A stretch of 64,000 bases of DNA from Ephemerocybe angulata. Lineage: Eukaryota; Basidiomycota; Agaricomycetes; Agaricales; Psathyrellaceae. Made by a program: the position numbers and the translations under genes. Location of the stretch: assembly GCA_013368325.1 (NCBI GenBank), contig JAACJK010000169.1, positions 124,001 to 188,000 of the forward strand, in the 5' to 3' direction. Below, one piece after another: positions 1 to 10,030 of the stretch (position 1 is the stretch's first letter; every line of letters begins with the position of its first letter). The notes beneath the pieces are model-generated. The model was not told where the DNA came from and did no database searches. It saw only the letters and a program-made list of their open reading frames with translations.

Positions 1-691
1 CTTCGCGTCCGGTGTCGAGCTCTGATGAAACAGGCGGCAGGGTCAGAGGGGACGAGACTCTAGGCACGTATTCGAGATACCGGTCTGCGGTACAGAGTCG
101 CGACTCGGCGCGGGCTAATGGCGCCTCCATGGCCAGCGATCCTCTTGGAGGTTGATAAGAGTCCCAGAGAACGGAATGCGAAGATCTAGCGTTGTGGAGC
201 AGTGGATTGTTCAGCACGGGCGATGACGACCGTTATGAGGACATTGAAAAGCGCCGAATGTCAGTTGAGCTACGCGGAAGCGATAGTTCCGAGAGGCAAG
301 TAGAGCACTATCACATACTGAATCAGTCATAGAAAGCTGCGGATTCAAAAGGCTGTGGACGAACCTCGTCGTAGCGGGGCTCGACGTCGATAGTAGAGTA
401 CAGGCTACGTCTCTGGCTCGAGCGGAGGTGGACGTCGAAGATGAAGGGATGTGAAGTGAGGCTGGGGTGATTTGGGTGTGATGCAGAAGCAGTCCTTACT
501 TCTTCTTTCCCCGCATAACCGCCTCGTGCACATCTCGACAGGCCTCGTTGCGGCTGTATTTGGGCATAGCAACGCCACCAAGTACCACGAGACCGTTCAT
601 AAGTATGCAGCGTCTATACAGATCTGAGGGTCGTGGCACTGACGAATCTACACATCCTGTCGCATGTGCGATGAGAATTATGCTACAACGG
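1..691. other. No supported gene; left flank of LTR element
   Basis: I see no coding region with consistent splice signals here. A short minus-strand frame near 496-600 ends in a Lys-rich tail and a stop, but its upstream part runs into the LTR at 692, so it is not a convincing gene end. The last 60 bases (about 632-691) match 2964-3019 and form the left half of a dispersed repeat that the LTR element has split. Confidence 0.5.
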
Positions 692-935
692 TGGAGCAGT
701 CCAGGAAGACTGCTCTCGGCGTGCAGGCTGGTGCAAGGCTGGTGGGCTGGTGAGCGGCTCGGAAAGGCGTCGAGCAGAGGCAGCGAAGCTGCGCTGGGCC
801 GTTCGGATAGCGTCGAAGGCAAGGAGCGATGTCTATTCTCGTCGCGCTGGCGGTGACTACATCGGGACACAATGATCTAATCTAATCTACTGCTAGCAGG
901 GACGACGAGGTGGTGGTGCAATCTGCACTGCCACA
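692..935 (-). repeat. 3' LTR of compact element
   Basis: A 244-bp direct repeat that reads base for base like 2294-2537 (constant offset 1602). In element orientation it begins TGTGGCAG and ends CTGCTCCA. On the plus strand it is preceded by ACGG and followed by the complement of a polypurine tract. Confidence 0.9.
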
Positions 936-950
936 TGTGCCCCACCCTCC
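936..950 (-). promoter_or_regulatory. Polypurine tract (PPT)
   Basis: The minus strand reads GGAGGGTGGGGCACA directly before the 3' LTR, the expected position for the plus-strand priming tract of an LTR retroelement. It is purine-rich but interrupted. Confidence 0.6.
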
Positions 951-975
951 GAGTAGCAACGCCCTCGTTGCGATC

Positions 976-2085
976 CTAACCCGGTGACCCCCACTGAGAA
1001 CGTGAAGAGGGACAGGTGTGCGTACACGAGCAAACAGTGATAGGGAAGTGTCCGTGGTTCGGTGAACGGCGATGAGTTGGACGAGGTCGATGTCGAAGGC
1101 TTGAGACCCGCGCATTCCGACCGTTACGCTGGCGGATGCTTGTCCATGGATTCTGCGCTGAGCTACGAAGTCCTGAGATGTCGCGAGCAGGCGGCGCTGA
1201 TACTGGTATCCATTCCGTTGACTGCAAGGTAGGTTTGAGGTCGGTGTGGACGTCATTCGCCCAATCAAAACGGTCGCGGGGTATATTGGGGTCGTCCAGT
1301 GGAACTGCGATGGCGGGCGAAGCTAAAGATGGCAAAATAAGGGGCGGCGAAGATAATGGTAGCAAGGGAATGGAATGTTTAATGGAAGGAGGATGTGTAT
1401 CGTTCTTGGGTATTGGATGGATGGAGTCTCGGCGCTCAGCCTCTTCTCGGACTCCAGCTACTCGACCGTTCTCGTGTGCATCAGCGGCTTTCGTCTTTAG
1501 TGTGTCGACTAGCCGTAGACAGGACAGAAGAACCTTCTTCTGACCTTCCTCAAACGCTTCGGCACGGATGGCGTCCTTGTCGATCTCGGATACAAGCCCG
1601 GCGCGGTAGGTATGCTGGTTCGGGTCCACGTCCGTTTGGGTAGCTGCGTCGGTTGTTGTTGCCGACGGTCGTTCTGCAAGACCAGTGTGGGCAAGGATTA
1701 CTGGTTCTGGTAAGGGAGAAACGGCGCATCGAGCACGCTCTTCTGATATCCCGTCGTCCTTCCCCGTCAAGTACGACAGGCTTTCAAACATCCTGAGTCG
1801 TCCCTCGTGGTTCTGAAGGTCCCGGTGCTTTGACTGAAGCTGCCGAACGAGATTGGTAATCGGCGTGGGTATGCCGATGGGGAAAAGGGCGGCGAGGGAG
1901 GTTTGAATGTCAAAAATAGAAGGGATGCTGTCGACGTAGGGCTCGGGTAGGGAAGGAAGAATAGTGGGCGCAATAGAAGGGGCCGGTGGAGGCGAATTTG
2001 ACCTGTCGGTCATCTCTGGTGGCGCGGTAGAGCCCAGAGTTGCTCGGTTTGCTCGCTGTCGAGCGCGTTTGCCCGGTGCAGGCAT
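976..2085 (-). CDS. Unrecognised 369-aa protein inside LTR element
   Basis: A 369-aa intronless ORF filling the internal region of the compact LTR element and sharing its strand. The N-terminus is basic, followed by a Pro/Ser-rich stretch to about residue 65. Residues about 80-110 look helical (QLQSKHRDLQNHEGRLRMF). A second helical, charged segment lies near 165-220 (DKDAIRAEAFEEGQKKVLL, then a basic/acidic stretch). Near residue 300-320 is RDISGLRSSAQNPWTSI, followed by an Arg/His/Ser-rich tail ending in several Cys. There is no CCHC knuckle, protease or RT motif. It could be a divergent Gag-like structural protein or a captured host sequence. I do not recognise a named family. Confidence 0.65.
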   Translation of the reverse strand: MPAPGKRARQRANRATLGSTAPPEMTDRSNSPPPAPSIAPTILPSLPEPYVDSIPSIFDIQTSLAALFPIGIPTPITNLVRQLQSKHRDLQNHEGRLRMFESLSYLTGKDDGISEERARCAVSPLPEPVILAHTGLAERPSATTTDAATQTDVDPNQHTYRAGLVSEIDKDAIRAEAFEEGQKKVLLSCLRLVDTLKTKAADAHENGRVAGVREEAERRDSIHPIPKNDTHPPSIKHSIPLLPLSSPPLILPSLASPAIAVPLDDPNIPRDRFDWANDVHTDLKPTLQSTEWIPVSAPPARDISGLRSSAQNPWTSIRQRNGRNARVSSLRHRPRPTHRRSPNHGHFPITVCSCTHTCPSSRSQWGSPG

Positions 2086-2126
2086 AGTAAGCGGATATTC
2101 GTCGCTTGACGAATCAGTCGTTCTCC

Positions 2127-2190
2127 CTTGTCGCTTGTAGGTAGTTTGTCACTTGTCCCTTGTCCCTTGTCGCTTATCACTTGTGCAGGC
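2127..2190. repeat. Short heptad-like simple repeat in element leader
   Basis: Imperfect tandem units of the type CTTGTCC/CTTGTCG lie between the ORF start and the 5' LTR, in the untranslated leader of the compact LTR element. Only the repetition is directly visible. Confidence 0.6.
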
Positions 2191-2275
2191 GGTAGAAGTA
2201 GAACAGTAGTCAAGTAAAGCAGTGTTCTCGACGAAAGCTGATAGCAGTCGCGCTGGCGGCTGGCGTGGATCGAAT

Positions 2276-2291
2276 CGCACTGTTGTCACCA
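2276..2291 (-). promoter_or_regulatory. tRNA primer-binding site (PBS)
   Basis: Minus strand TGGTGACAACAGTGCG starts two bases after the 5' LTR. TGG would pair with a tRNA CCA end. The following bases read as the complement of an acceptor stem and T-stem, and the T-loop-like ATTCGAT comes next. The likely primer is a tRNA with a GACAACA-type acceptor stem, possibly Ser or Leu; that identity is inferred. Confidence 0.75.
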
Positions 2292-2293
2292 AA

Positions 2294-2537
2294 TGGAGCA
2301 GTCCAGGAAGACTGCTCTCGGCGTGCAGGCTGGTGCAAGGCTGGTGGGCTGGTGAGCGGCTCGGAAAGGCGTCGAGCAGAGGCAGCGAAGCTGCGCTGGG
2401 CCGTTCGGATAGCGTCGAAGGCAAGGAGCGATGTCTATTCTCGTCGCGCTGGCGGTGACTACATCGGGACACAATGATCTAATCTAATCTACTGCTAGCA
2501 GGGACGACGAGGTGGTGGTGCAATCTGCACTGCCACA
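2294..2537 (-). repeat. 5' LTR of compact element
   Basis: Right-hand 244-bp copy, identical to 692-935 as read. It is followed on the plus strand by ACGG, which matches the ACGG immediately before 692. Confidence 0.9.
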
Positions 2538-3150
2538 ACGGGTTTTATGAGTGTCCCCAATACCGTTTCACTTGTCAGCGTGCCAAATCTATTCAAAGAT
2601 AGCTGGGTTATCTCGTCACGGATAGGAGACTTCCAAGGACCTGGCGCTATAATCCGAGATAACAGCCTGTATCTCATAGCTGTATCGATAGTGGAGCCAA
2701 GGTAAATGGACGCTGATAAGCAGCCGGCGCTTAAAGTTGCTGGGCGGATAGCTGCCACCCACGATTGTGTTTCGATTACGACCGCGGGTAGCTTTAACGA
2801 ATCCGCCTTGAATGATGTATGGACAGTAAGCAAGTGATGAAAGATACAGCTGAACACATGGGTACACATACGGGCGCTAAAAGGTTCATGACGCCCATCT
2901 CGGTCAGATGAGCTAAAGAGTGAATCGCCGCAGTTCCTGGTTCTATCCCAAAAGTCATCTACCTGTGCACTGACGCATAAATACATCTTGTCGCATGTGC
3001 TATGAGAATGATGCTACAATGGGCTTTATGAACGTCACTAATACCGTTCCACTTGTCAGGGTGCCAAATCTATTCAAAGATAGGTGGGTTCTCTCGTCAT
3101 GGATAGGAGGCTTCTGAAAACCTGGCGCTGTAATCCGAGATAACAGCCGG
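2538..3150. repeat. Dispersed repeat, two diverged copies
   Basis: Copy A is the interrupted unit 632-691 plus 2538-2670. Copy B is about 2964-3150. Shared blocks include the TCGCATGTGC stretch, GTGCCAAATCTATTCAAAGAT and TAATCCGAGATAACAGCC. Copy B has no LTR element and reads GCTACAATGGGCTTTATG where copy A has the insertion. Sequence from the flank of copy A (about 2793-2953) also recurs with an internal deletion at 8973-9045. No coding content is evident. Confidence 0.8.
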
Positions 3151-3298
3151 GCGCCTCGTAACTGGATTGATCCTAACAGCGTATACATGATTGAACCCTG
3201 TATATTAGCAAGTCTATACCGGCGGACGTAAAACCGTCGAACGGTCGGAGAAGTTGAATAAGCTGCGTCCTGCAATCCCCCGTACCCTCGTCCCCGCT

Positions 3299-4880
3299 TT
3301 AGCACACCGTTCCCGTACACTCTGTAGCGAGATTAGTTTGTGTGAAATTGCTACTTATCTCGGCGTGCTTGAATTCAATATCGCATGTCGAATGAGGGTT
3401 CGTTGTTAACCCCAGATCAGCCCTTGCTCCTTCCCTCAGATGGAGCACCATACGCGATGCAAGAACTGGATGGAGTGTGCATTGGAGACTGGAGGAGATG
3501 ATTAGCGCCCAAAATCTCGTATTGATGAACCGTAAGTAGGGGCTCACATAGTCGTAACGGAGGTTAGGTGTGGCTAGAGAAGTGAAGTGTATTGCTGGAG
3601 TGAGCACTTGCCTGGAGATAATGGAATGGAGAGAACGCACCGCCGCGAACGGAAGAACTAATCCGTTGAGCAAGGACATTACTTTAGTTGAACACTAATA
3701 GTTAACCTTCTGTTCGGTGAAGGGTAGGGAAAACTACGTACAAGCAATCAGTAACCAGTACATCGCTCCGTCGCGGTACAAGACGCGAACCAGTCGATTT
3801 TTGCGCGATATCCAGTAGTGCTTGAATCCGAACCATATTGAGAGCCCAGCGGTTACTGAAATCGGTGTGAAGGCAAGTCCGTGGTTAGCTATGGTAAGTG
3901 AGACTGGGATGTATATCTCGAACGCACGGAGACTGTTGTATATGATAAGAATCGCGCATATGGTAACGAGAGTGTACCCATTATTGGAGAAGATGCAACT
4001 GCTGAGACCTCCGGGGGTCGGGACGTCTGATTTGATTAGAATCACGGAGGTCTGTTAGCTATACCGACAACTTGAGCCGGAGTCTTCAATACCCACATGT
4101 TCCTCTTGAGATATGTATCTCATAGACCACGAAGCCCACCGGTATCGTCTTATCTCCCCGTTAACCCATGGCGAATGCGGTAAGTCGCTGCAGGCACTCA
4201 CAGCTGCGTTGATCAGGAGGAACCTTAGAAATGACTTGCTTTTCATGGAAAGGGCGTACACGCGGATGTAGAGGAAGACTAAATCAATTTAGCACGCAAT
4301 TGCAAAGGTGCCGCTTCGCCACGCACCTTCTGCGGTAGCCATGGCCAGGGGCATTCCAACTTATCGGGGTGAATAAAGGAAAGGTCAATAAGCTGTTTCC
4401 ACCCACCTGCGCCAGCACGATGCGATATTGCACAGGCCTGTAAAACTATGAGTTCAGCCTAGTATATGGTAGCCACAAGTGAGTAAATTAACAAACTCTG
4501 GGTGATACGAAAGTCCCGTTATCGACTCATACATGGTTGAACAAACTCACAGACAATGAAAGGTGGTAAAAACAAGAATGGGAGGTATCTGTTGAGGATA
4601 TATAGCGCCTTCACGACGCCCCATTTTGCCGGCCAGATAACTCTAACCTGAAAAGAAAAGTTGGAGGTAGGTATAAGAAGATACTCATAGTACGAGGAGA
4701 CGCGGAGCTACCTCCACATCCACAGTTTGAAGGTAATCTATAATCTGGCCACCGATTAATAAGTATATAGATATTCTTGGAGGTAAGCTCACTAATAAGG
4801 TGAGACTGGCGGCTAAGGAGAAACATGGTATGCCTGATTGAGTCTCAATGTGGAGTAAGTCAGGGCGACCTACCTGTGGA
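3299..4880 (-). pseudogene. DUF6533-like multipass membrane protein, fragmentary
   Basis: Several minus-strand exon-like blocks appear in the order of the DUF6533-type fungal membrane family. Near 4610-4560 is VRVIWPAKWG then KALYILNRYLPFLF (the charged-loop and NRY signature). Near 4270-4220 is IRVYALSMKSKSFLRFLLIN followed by a GTGAGT donor. At 4045-3734 there is a multi-helix block ending LVRVLYRDGAMYWLLI, and at about 3480-3420 the C-terminal PVLASRMVLHLREGA. Function of the family is unknown; it is predicted plasma- or endomembrane protein. The N-terminal blocks contain in-frame stops that I could not resolve with introns, so the copy may be degraded. Exact start and exon borders are not assigned. 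Confidence 0.6.
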
Positions 4881-4889
4881 GTACTTCAA

Positions 4890-6133
4890 GAGTCGATTGT
4901 ACAGGTTATTATCTCACGGGGGCTGAAACGAAACGATAAACACTCACTCCAGGGGCGGCGGAAACAGCTGTGGAAGTTGGCATTGTAGTCGAGTGAACGA
5001 TAGGAGAAGCCTGTAATGGTTTAATTCCTTAAAACACGTCGATTCACTGTTATATAGCTGCAGTACGACACTGATATCCATCTGACACATGGTAGGACGG
5101 GCGGAGAAGAGTTTGCGTTGAGGGTCGGAACTCGCCCTCGGAAGTGTAAGATGCCGAAATGCAGTGTTGCGGCGCACGATAGTATCCGAGCTAACCCTCC
5201 CTAGCAGCTAAGCGCCCACAGATATAGCCGCCGAAAGCTCTTCGCAGGACTGTCATGACGCACAATCTCGGCAAATGCAAGTGCACAGACAAAAACGTTA
5301 AAATGCCGCGGGCGCCTTCGGTATATACCACTCCTTCTTCCGCGGGCCCAGACTCGGCACACCGACGTGCTTCGCGCGAATCAGGGCGCAAACATGAAGT
5401 TCTGGATAGAGCACCATGGTATTATCATGAAAGATTTGTACTTTGTTGAGTAGAAGTTAATTAAAAGACATAACTCATTATGATGTTCGAAGTGCGAGAC
5501 ACTTTAGATCAAATGGCAAGCGAGTGTAAGTATGGGCGCTTAAGACAGTATACAGACGTGACTGACCACCAATATTCTCCTTTAAGACGACCACTCAACC
5601 TTAGAATTTAACCAGCTCACCCAATTTTCCCTCGAAGTTCTGGTTACACTAACACACCAGCCTACCATGGCAAGGTTGCACCAATGTGGGCGCATAAAAT
5701 GTGCCCTTCTCCCGGCAGGATTCCATCATCACGAATAAAAGGGATCCTTGGGAAGGTCCTGATTCTACAGACCGTTTGTGAGAGCTTTTTATGATGCAAC
5801 GCGGCCATCTTTCGTTATAAAAGGGCGGGAAAAAATCTGAAAAAAGACTAGCCACGATGAAATGAGCCTACATCTCGACAGTGTATTCCTCAAAGAAGCG
5901 CCCCACGCAATGAGCTTCGCAGCCTGAACATGCAACCGGGGCTAAAACCATATCTTCCTCGGCGCGTAACCAGGTATCCCAAACTAAAAATATTCAAAGT
6001 CGGGAGAGTCCTCGAAAAATGTTCGAGTGACAAGACTTAAGTATGATTCTACAAATTGCATATTCAATGTCTTTCCCTGCGACTCCAAGTTTGACCCTAC
6101 GTTGGACTCCCGGGCCACTAAGTACTCAGAGCC
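4890..6133. other. No supported gene
   Basis: AT-rich sequence with only short frames lacking recognisable motifs or splice-consistent extension. An extra 3' exon of the downstream MYND gene near 5970-6110 was considered, but the intron would be only about 24 nt. Confidence 0.5.
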
Positions 6134-8565
6134 TCACATACCTGAACCTTCAGAGTCCAGCTTCAACTTCAACTCGCGAATGAACCAAGCCGATCTATAC
6201 AGATTCGCAATCAGCCCCAGCCGTCCAGTTGATCGAACGACGACTTCGAAAAATGACTCACCCCACAGGCCCACACGGAACACGCTATTCACAACCTTCA
6301 GCTTCGTAAGCCTGGACGCCCCAGGGTCGTACCGCATCTCAACAAGGACGTATGTCGCCGCCGGATAGTTAAGTTCAAACACAGTCTCAACCAAGATGGT
6401 TTCTTCCGGGCGCTCCGCAGCGCGCTTGACGAGTGCATGCACTCGGCCGTCCCAAATACCGTTGATCTGACGCCAGATTGCATTGGTGTGAGTGGAGATG
6501 GGGTGGTGTAGGCTGGAGCGGATGTCGTCGGGCAAGGTTGCGTCGAATAGCGACACGGTAGCCTCAGGGTTGGAAGGCAGGGAAACATCGTCCAATGTAC
6601 TTTCTTTCCCTGCTTTACTCGGATTGCGGCCGCGTGCAACGGAGTTGCTTTGGAGAATGAGGGGAAGGCGTTGGTTTGCGAGATGCTCAACGAAGGTGAG
6701 TTGGTCCCTTCGAATTTCGCATAGTATCGAAGAGATGAGTTTGTGTCCTCCAGGGATCAGATTAGGACGAGTCTGTGACGTAAAGTTGAAGAGGGTGCTT
6801 ACCTTCGTCTAGCCTGAGTGAGCGGCATTCGTCCTTGTGGCCTTCACCCCAATCATCCTTCTGGCATTCGCGAGAGCAATACACGACGCATTCACAGCCA
6901 CTACATTTTCTGACAATGTAATCAGCGTGGATCAACCCGTGACGCGCAGAATGCTATGGTATGTATACTCGAGCTTAGAACTGAGGCATGGTTATACGTG
7001 GGTAGTCAGACGCACCTTTAAATTATTGCAGACATCAACATGAATGCCTTTCCGTGCATCGAAAACAGACTGCGCAGTAGCTGCCCACGCGATCTTTCCG
7101 ACAATGGTCTCCCGACCATCGTAGCCCCGGAGGTAGGGAAAGGCTGCCACCGCGCGAGCGATCCTCGAGACCGTCATGTGCGCTGAGATATCGCGCAGGA
7201 TATATTCCATTAGCCGATCGATTCCAGGAGTGTTTCCAAACTCCCGCTCATTCATCTTCATGTACTTGAACGCGTAAATGGCACAAGAGACCATCCCAGG
7301 CTCGAGCAATGTAGACAGAATAAGCGGAAGGTTATTAGTCGCGTCCGACGCTGAGAAAGATTGTGCTATTTTCGACGTGGGGGCGATCACAGAGCTGAGA
7401 CAGGTGGCGAGGGACGTCCAACACAGCATGCGCCCTGGCGTAACGCTCCTGTTGACCATATCCGCGAGGGTGAATAGGGCTTTCCCGAGCTCGCCGAAGA
7501 GGTTACGGTGGAGGAACTTGCGTGAGAGGGAGGGATCTCTCATGATTTTCAACCCGAAGATGAAGAGGATGCGTACGCTTTTCGCTGCGAAAGTGATGAG
7601 GTCCGGCCTGTCGATGCACGCGGTGGCGGCTATCTGCATGGGCCGGGCGACGATGGCAGAGACAAGGCTCCGTCGGCATTCGGGGGTTATTGTCTTGATG
7701 TGGGACAGGAGAGCATCGAGCTTGTCATCGGATTCAAGATATAGCCCTAGAAGCCAGAGGATGCTGCACTCGGTTCCCTGCTCACAAGTGTAGAGGTATC
7801 TGCCTGTGCGGAGATCGAGGCGGGTGAGGAGAAGCATGAGGTACTTGAGACTAGATGGGTGGTGCATCAGCTCGTCTCGGCACGGCCTACCGCGGAGGAA
7901 TGCTTCCTGAAGGAACATCGCCGTGAACGTAATTCCACTACCTTGACCGTATCCAGCAAGGAGGGAAAGCCATTGCATGATGCCCGTCCAGCGCTCGGCG
8001 ATGATGTCAAAACACTGTGCCTGTAGATAGTGCCCCTCCAGTGCATTCAGTATTGCCACGAGGTCGCCTAGTGCTGATGACGCGCGTTCGGGGTTACGCG
8101 AATAGGTTTCATAACTCCTAGGAATCAAATCTGGGGCGAGGGGGGCGATGACAACCTTCAGAGACGAACAGTCCCCCTCCTCGATAAGGTATGTCGGAGA
8201 TTTCCGGCCCTCCGTTTTAACGAATTTTACGTCTAAGGGACGTAAAATAGTGTCAAATGGAACTTCTACGCTTCTAAACAGAGTATTGGCGCCCAAAAAT
8301 ACCAAATTTGGCGCCAGTTCTGTTGAAAAACGTGGATTGGTAGGACGGAAAGTTCCGACATAGGTTTGGAGGGCGAGATAACGCGGCTCGCTGGTTGTGG
8401 GGTTGTTCTTAAGTGCGTCCAGGAGCTACATAGATTAGTAAAAGTTTCAGTATTATTCATAACATACGCTCTGTGAAATGTGGGGTATCATACTTGTCGG
8501 ATTCGCGGCTCGTTTCCTGGGAGAGAGGTATTCGTTGGCTCACGCCATGCTCTTGTGGGTGACAT
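6134..8565 (-). CDS. MYND-type zinc-finger protein
   Basis: Four exons fit: 8565-8494, 8425-7016, 6953-6803 and 6747-6134, giving 748 aa with every junction in frame (GT...AG introns of 55-68 nt). Residues 1-494 are a largely helical region of the type found in Agaricomycete MYND proteins. The third exon encodes the finger: CSGCECVVYCSRECQKDDW followed by GHKDEC, providing the Cys/His zinc ligands. The last exon has LTFVEHLANQRLPLI and ends in an alpha/beta region. MYND fingers mediate protein-protein contacts, but the partner and role of this protein are unknown. The start ATG at 8565 is chosen because exon 1 joins exon 2 in phase 0 and a stop blocks read-through upstream of exon 2. The stop lies beside a GTATGT donor-like site, so a further 3' exon is possible. 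Confidence 0.82.
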
Positions 8566-9539
8566 CGGAGTGGAAAGTCTGGTAGATTGACCTCGATTAG
8601 AGAGAGACTATTGTTGGTTCCCTAGCAAGTTGGAGGCTGACTATGTAGTAACAGACTGAGCTTGCAATCCTGGCTGGACTGACGCGTTACCGTTTGATCA
8701 CACGTGGGATGTGAGATAAGATAAGATGATGTAGGACGTGACATGCACAATTGCGATCTGGTCCCCTTCGAACTGAATATTTATTCAGTACCCTCAGTAA
8801 GCTCGTCGACGTCGATAATTATAAGTTCGCAGCGGGGCCTCATATCGCCCAGGAGATGGCATCTTCTTCACTTTTGCTTCAGAAGTGCAGGAAGTATGAT
8901 CCTTGTCACAGACAAGAAACTCAAGAAACTATGTACATGTACGGCGCGTTTTCTCAATCAACCTTAGGTGGTACGATTTAACGAATCTGCCTTGAATGCC
9001 TGTCTCGGTCGGATGAGCTAAAGAGCGAAGCGCTGCAGTTCCTCCATCCCTCTTGAAGGTAAAGCCACCTGTGGTTGATTAGCATGTATCACACTGGCTG
9101 GCTGGCACCTCCCAGACCGACCCCAAACCCAACCCCTCCTTCCTCCGAGTCTCTCAGCCAAATGGTATCATAAAACCAGGTATACAAAGAGACATATCGC
9201 CACTCCCCCCAGCCCACTCGTACAAGTAACAACAACATTCATAACAATTCATACAAAACATGCCAGTCATCGCAGCGAGGCGTCCCAGTCATAACATCGT
9301 TCAATCGATCGGTCGTATCACTTCGTAACAAGGAGAAATGAAAGATAAAAGGAGATCCGGAGGGGAGAGAGGCATATCATATCATATCGTAAAGTATCGC
9401 AGTGGCGCGCAGGAGAGTCTGTCCGTTTGTATTCGCGTGAGTGGGTGAGTACGTTCGTTGATGGGTCGGAGGTTTCAGCGAGGTGTGAGTGGTGGCGGAG
9501 GTTTCAACGAGGTGTGAGGGGTCAATGGAGGGCGGAATC
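8566..9539. other. Intergenic; repeat fragment at 8973-9045
   Basis: No gene is supported. Positions 8973-9045 match two blocks of the 2793-2953 repeat (AACGAATCYGCCTTGAATG and GATGAGCTAAAGAG) with the roughly 70 intervening bases missing. The rest is likely promoter of the MYND gene and 3' flank of the kinase gene. Confidence 0.5.
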
Positions 9540-9745
9540 GGGAGGTCGCACGGGATGGATGGACGAACAAAGGAACGAACGTATGTTCAGGACAAGACGG
9601 GAGAGAGAGAACGGATGGGATGGATGGGAGACGGGGGTACGGGCGGAGGAGAGACGGGGGTACAGATGGATGGATGGATCGCAGACGAAAAGACGGAGGG
9701 ACGGGGATGGACGGATGGACGGTGGATGGATGGATGGAAAGAGCT
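9540..9745. repeat. GGAT/GGAC tetranucleotide-rich tract
   Basis: Interrupted runs of GGATGGAT and GGACGGAT in the presumed 3' flank of the kinase gene. The same motif recurs in the kinase introns (for example around 12325, 12970 and 13500), suggesting local microsatellite spread. Confidence 0.75.
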
Positions 9746-10030
9746 CGCGAACAGACCGTATCCCTAACACCAAAAAAGCGTCCCAAACACACGAATATCG
9801 TAACAGCACAACGCGCCATACCAGTAATAATAGGGTAACAATCGTACAGCGAACGTACACATAATGTGCTCGTCAATGAAATGGAGACGGATAAAGAATG
9901 AGAGGACGGACGAGTCGATGAGATTCAGGAAATGAACAGAAAGAGAAACAGAGAACCGGAAGAAGAATGAAAGAAAAAGAGGAAGAAAGGGAACGATGAA
10001 AAAATCCATAATCAAAACCAACGAACCCAA

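Larger units (their letters stand above)
692..2537 (-). mobile_element. Compact LTR retroelement with one ORF
   Basis: Two 244-bp direct repeats (692-935 and 2294-2537), which read as identical, bound a 1.36-kb internal region. On the minus strand each repeat starts TG and ends CA. Two bases inside the right-hand (5') repeat lies TGGTGACAACAGTGCG, a good tRNA 3'-end primer-binding site, and directly before the left-hand (3') repeat is the purine-rich GGAGGGTGGGGCACA. ACGG flanks both ends as a 4-bp target duplication. The single internal ORF is on the same strand. There is no protease, RT, RNase H or integrase, so the element must be non-autonomous (TRIM- or TR-GAG-like). The apparently identical LTRs suggest recent insertion. 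Confidence 0.88.

Noticed and set aside
496..870. 124-codon minus-strand frame spanning the left LTR
   Set aside because: It crosses the LTR boundary, and an analogous frame at the other LTR copy (2472-2149) reads through the same repeat; neither has independent support.
2261..2293. tRNA 3'-end-like sequence GGATCGAATCGCAC...CACCA
   Set aside because: There is no cloverleaf upstream. Its position against the LTR identifies it as the complement of a primer-binding site.
5970..6133. Extra 3' exon for the MYND gene
   Set aside because: The donor at the stop codon would require a 24-nt intron, shorter than any other intron in the window.
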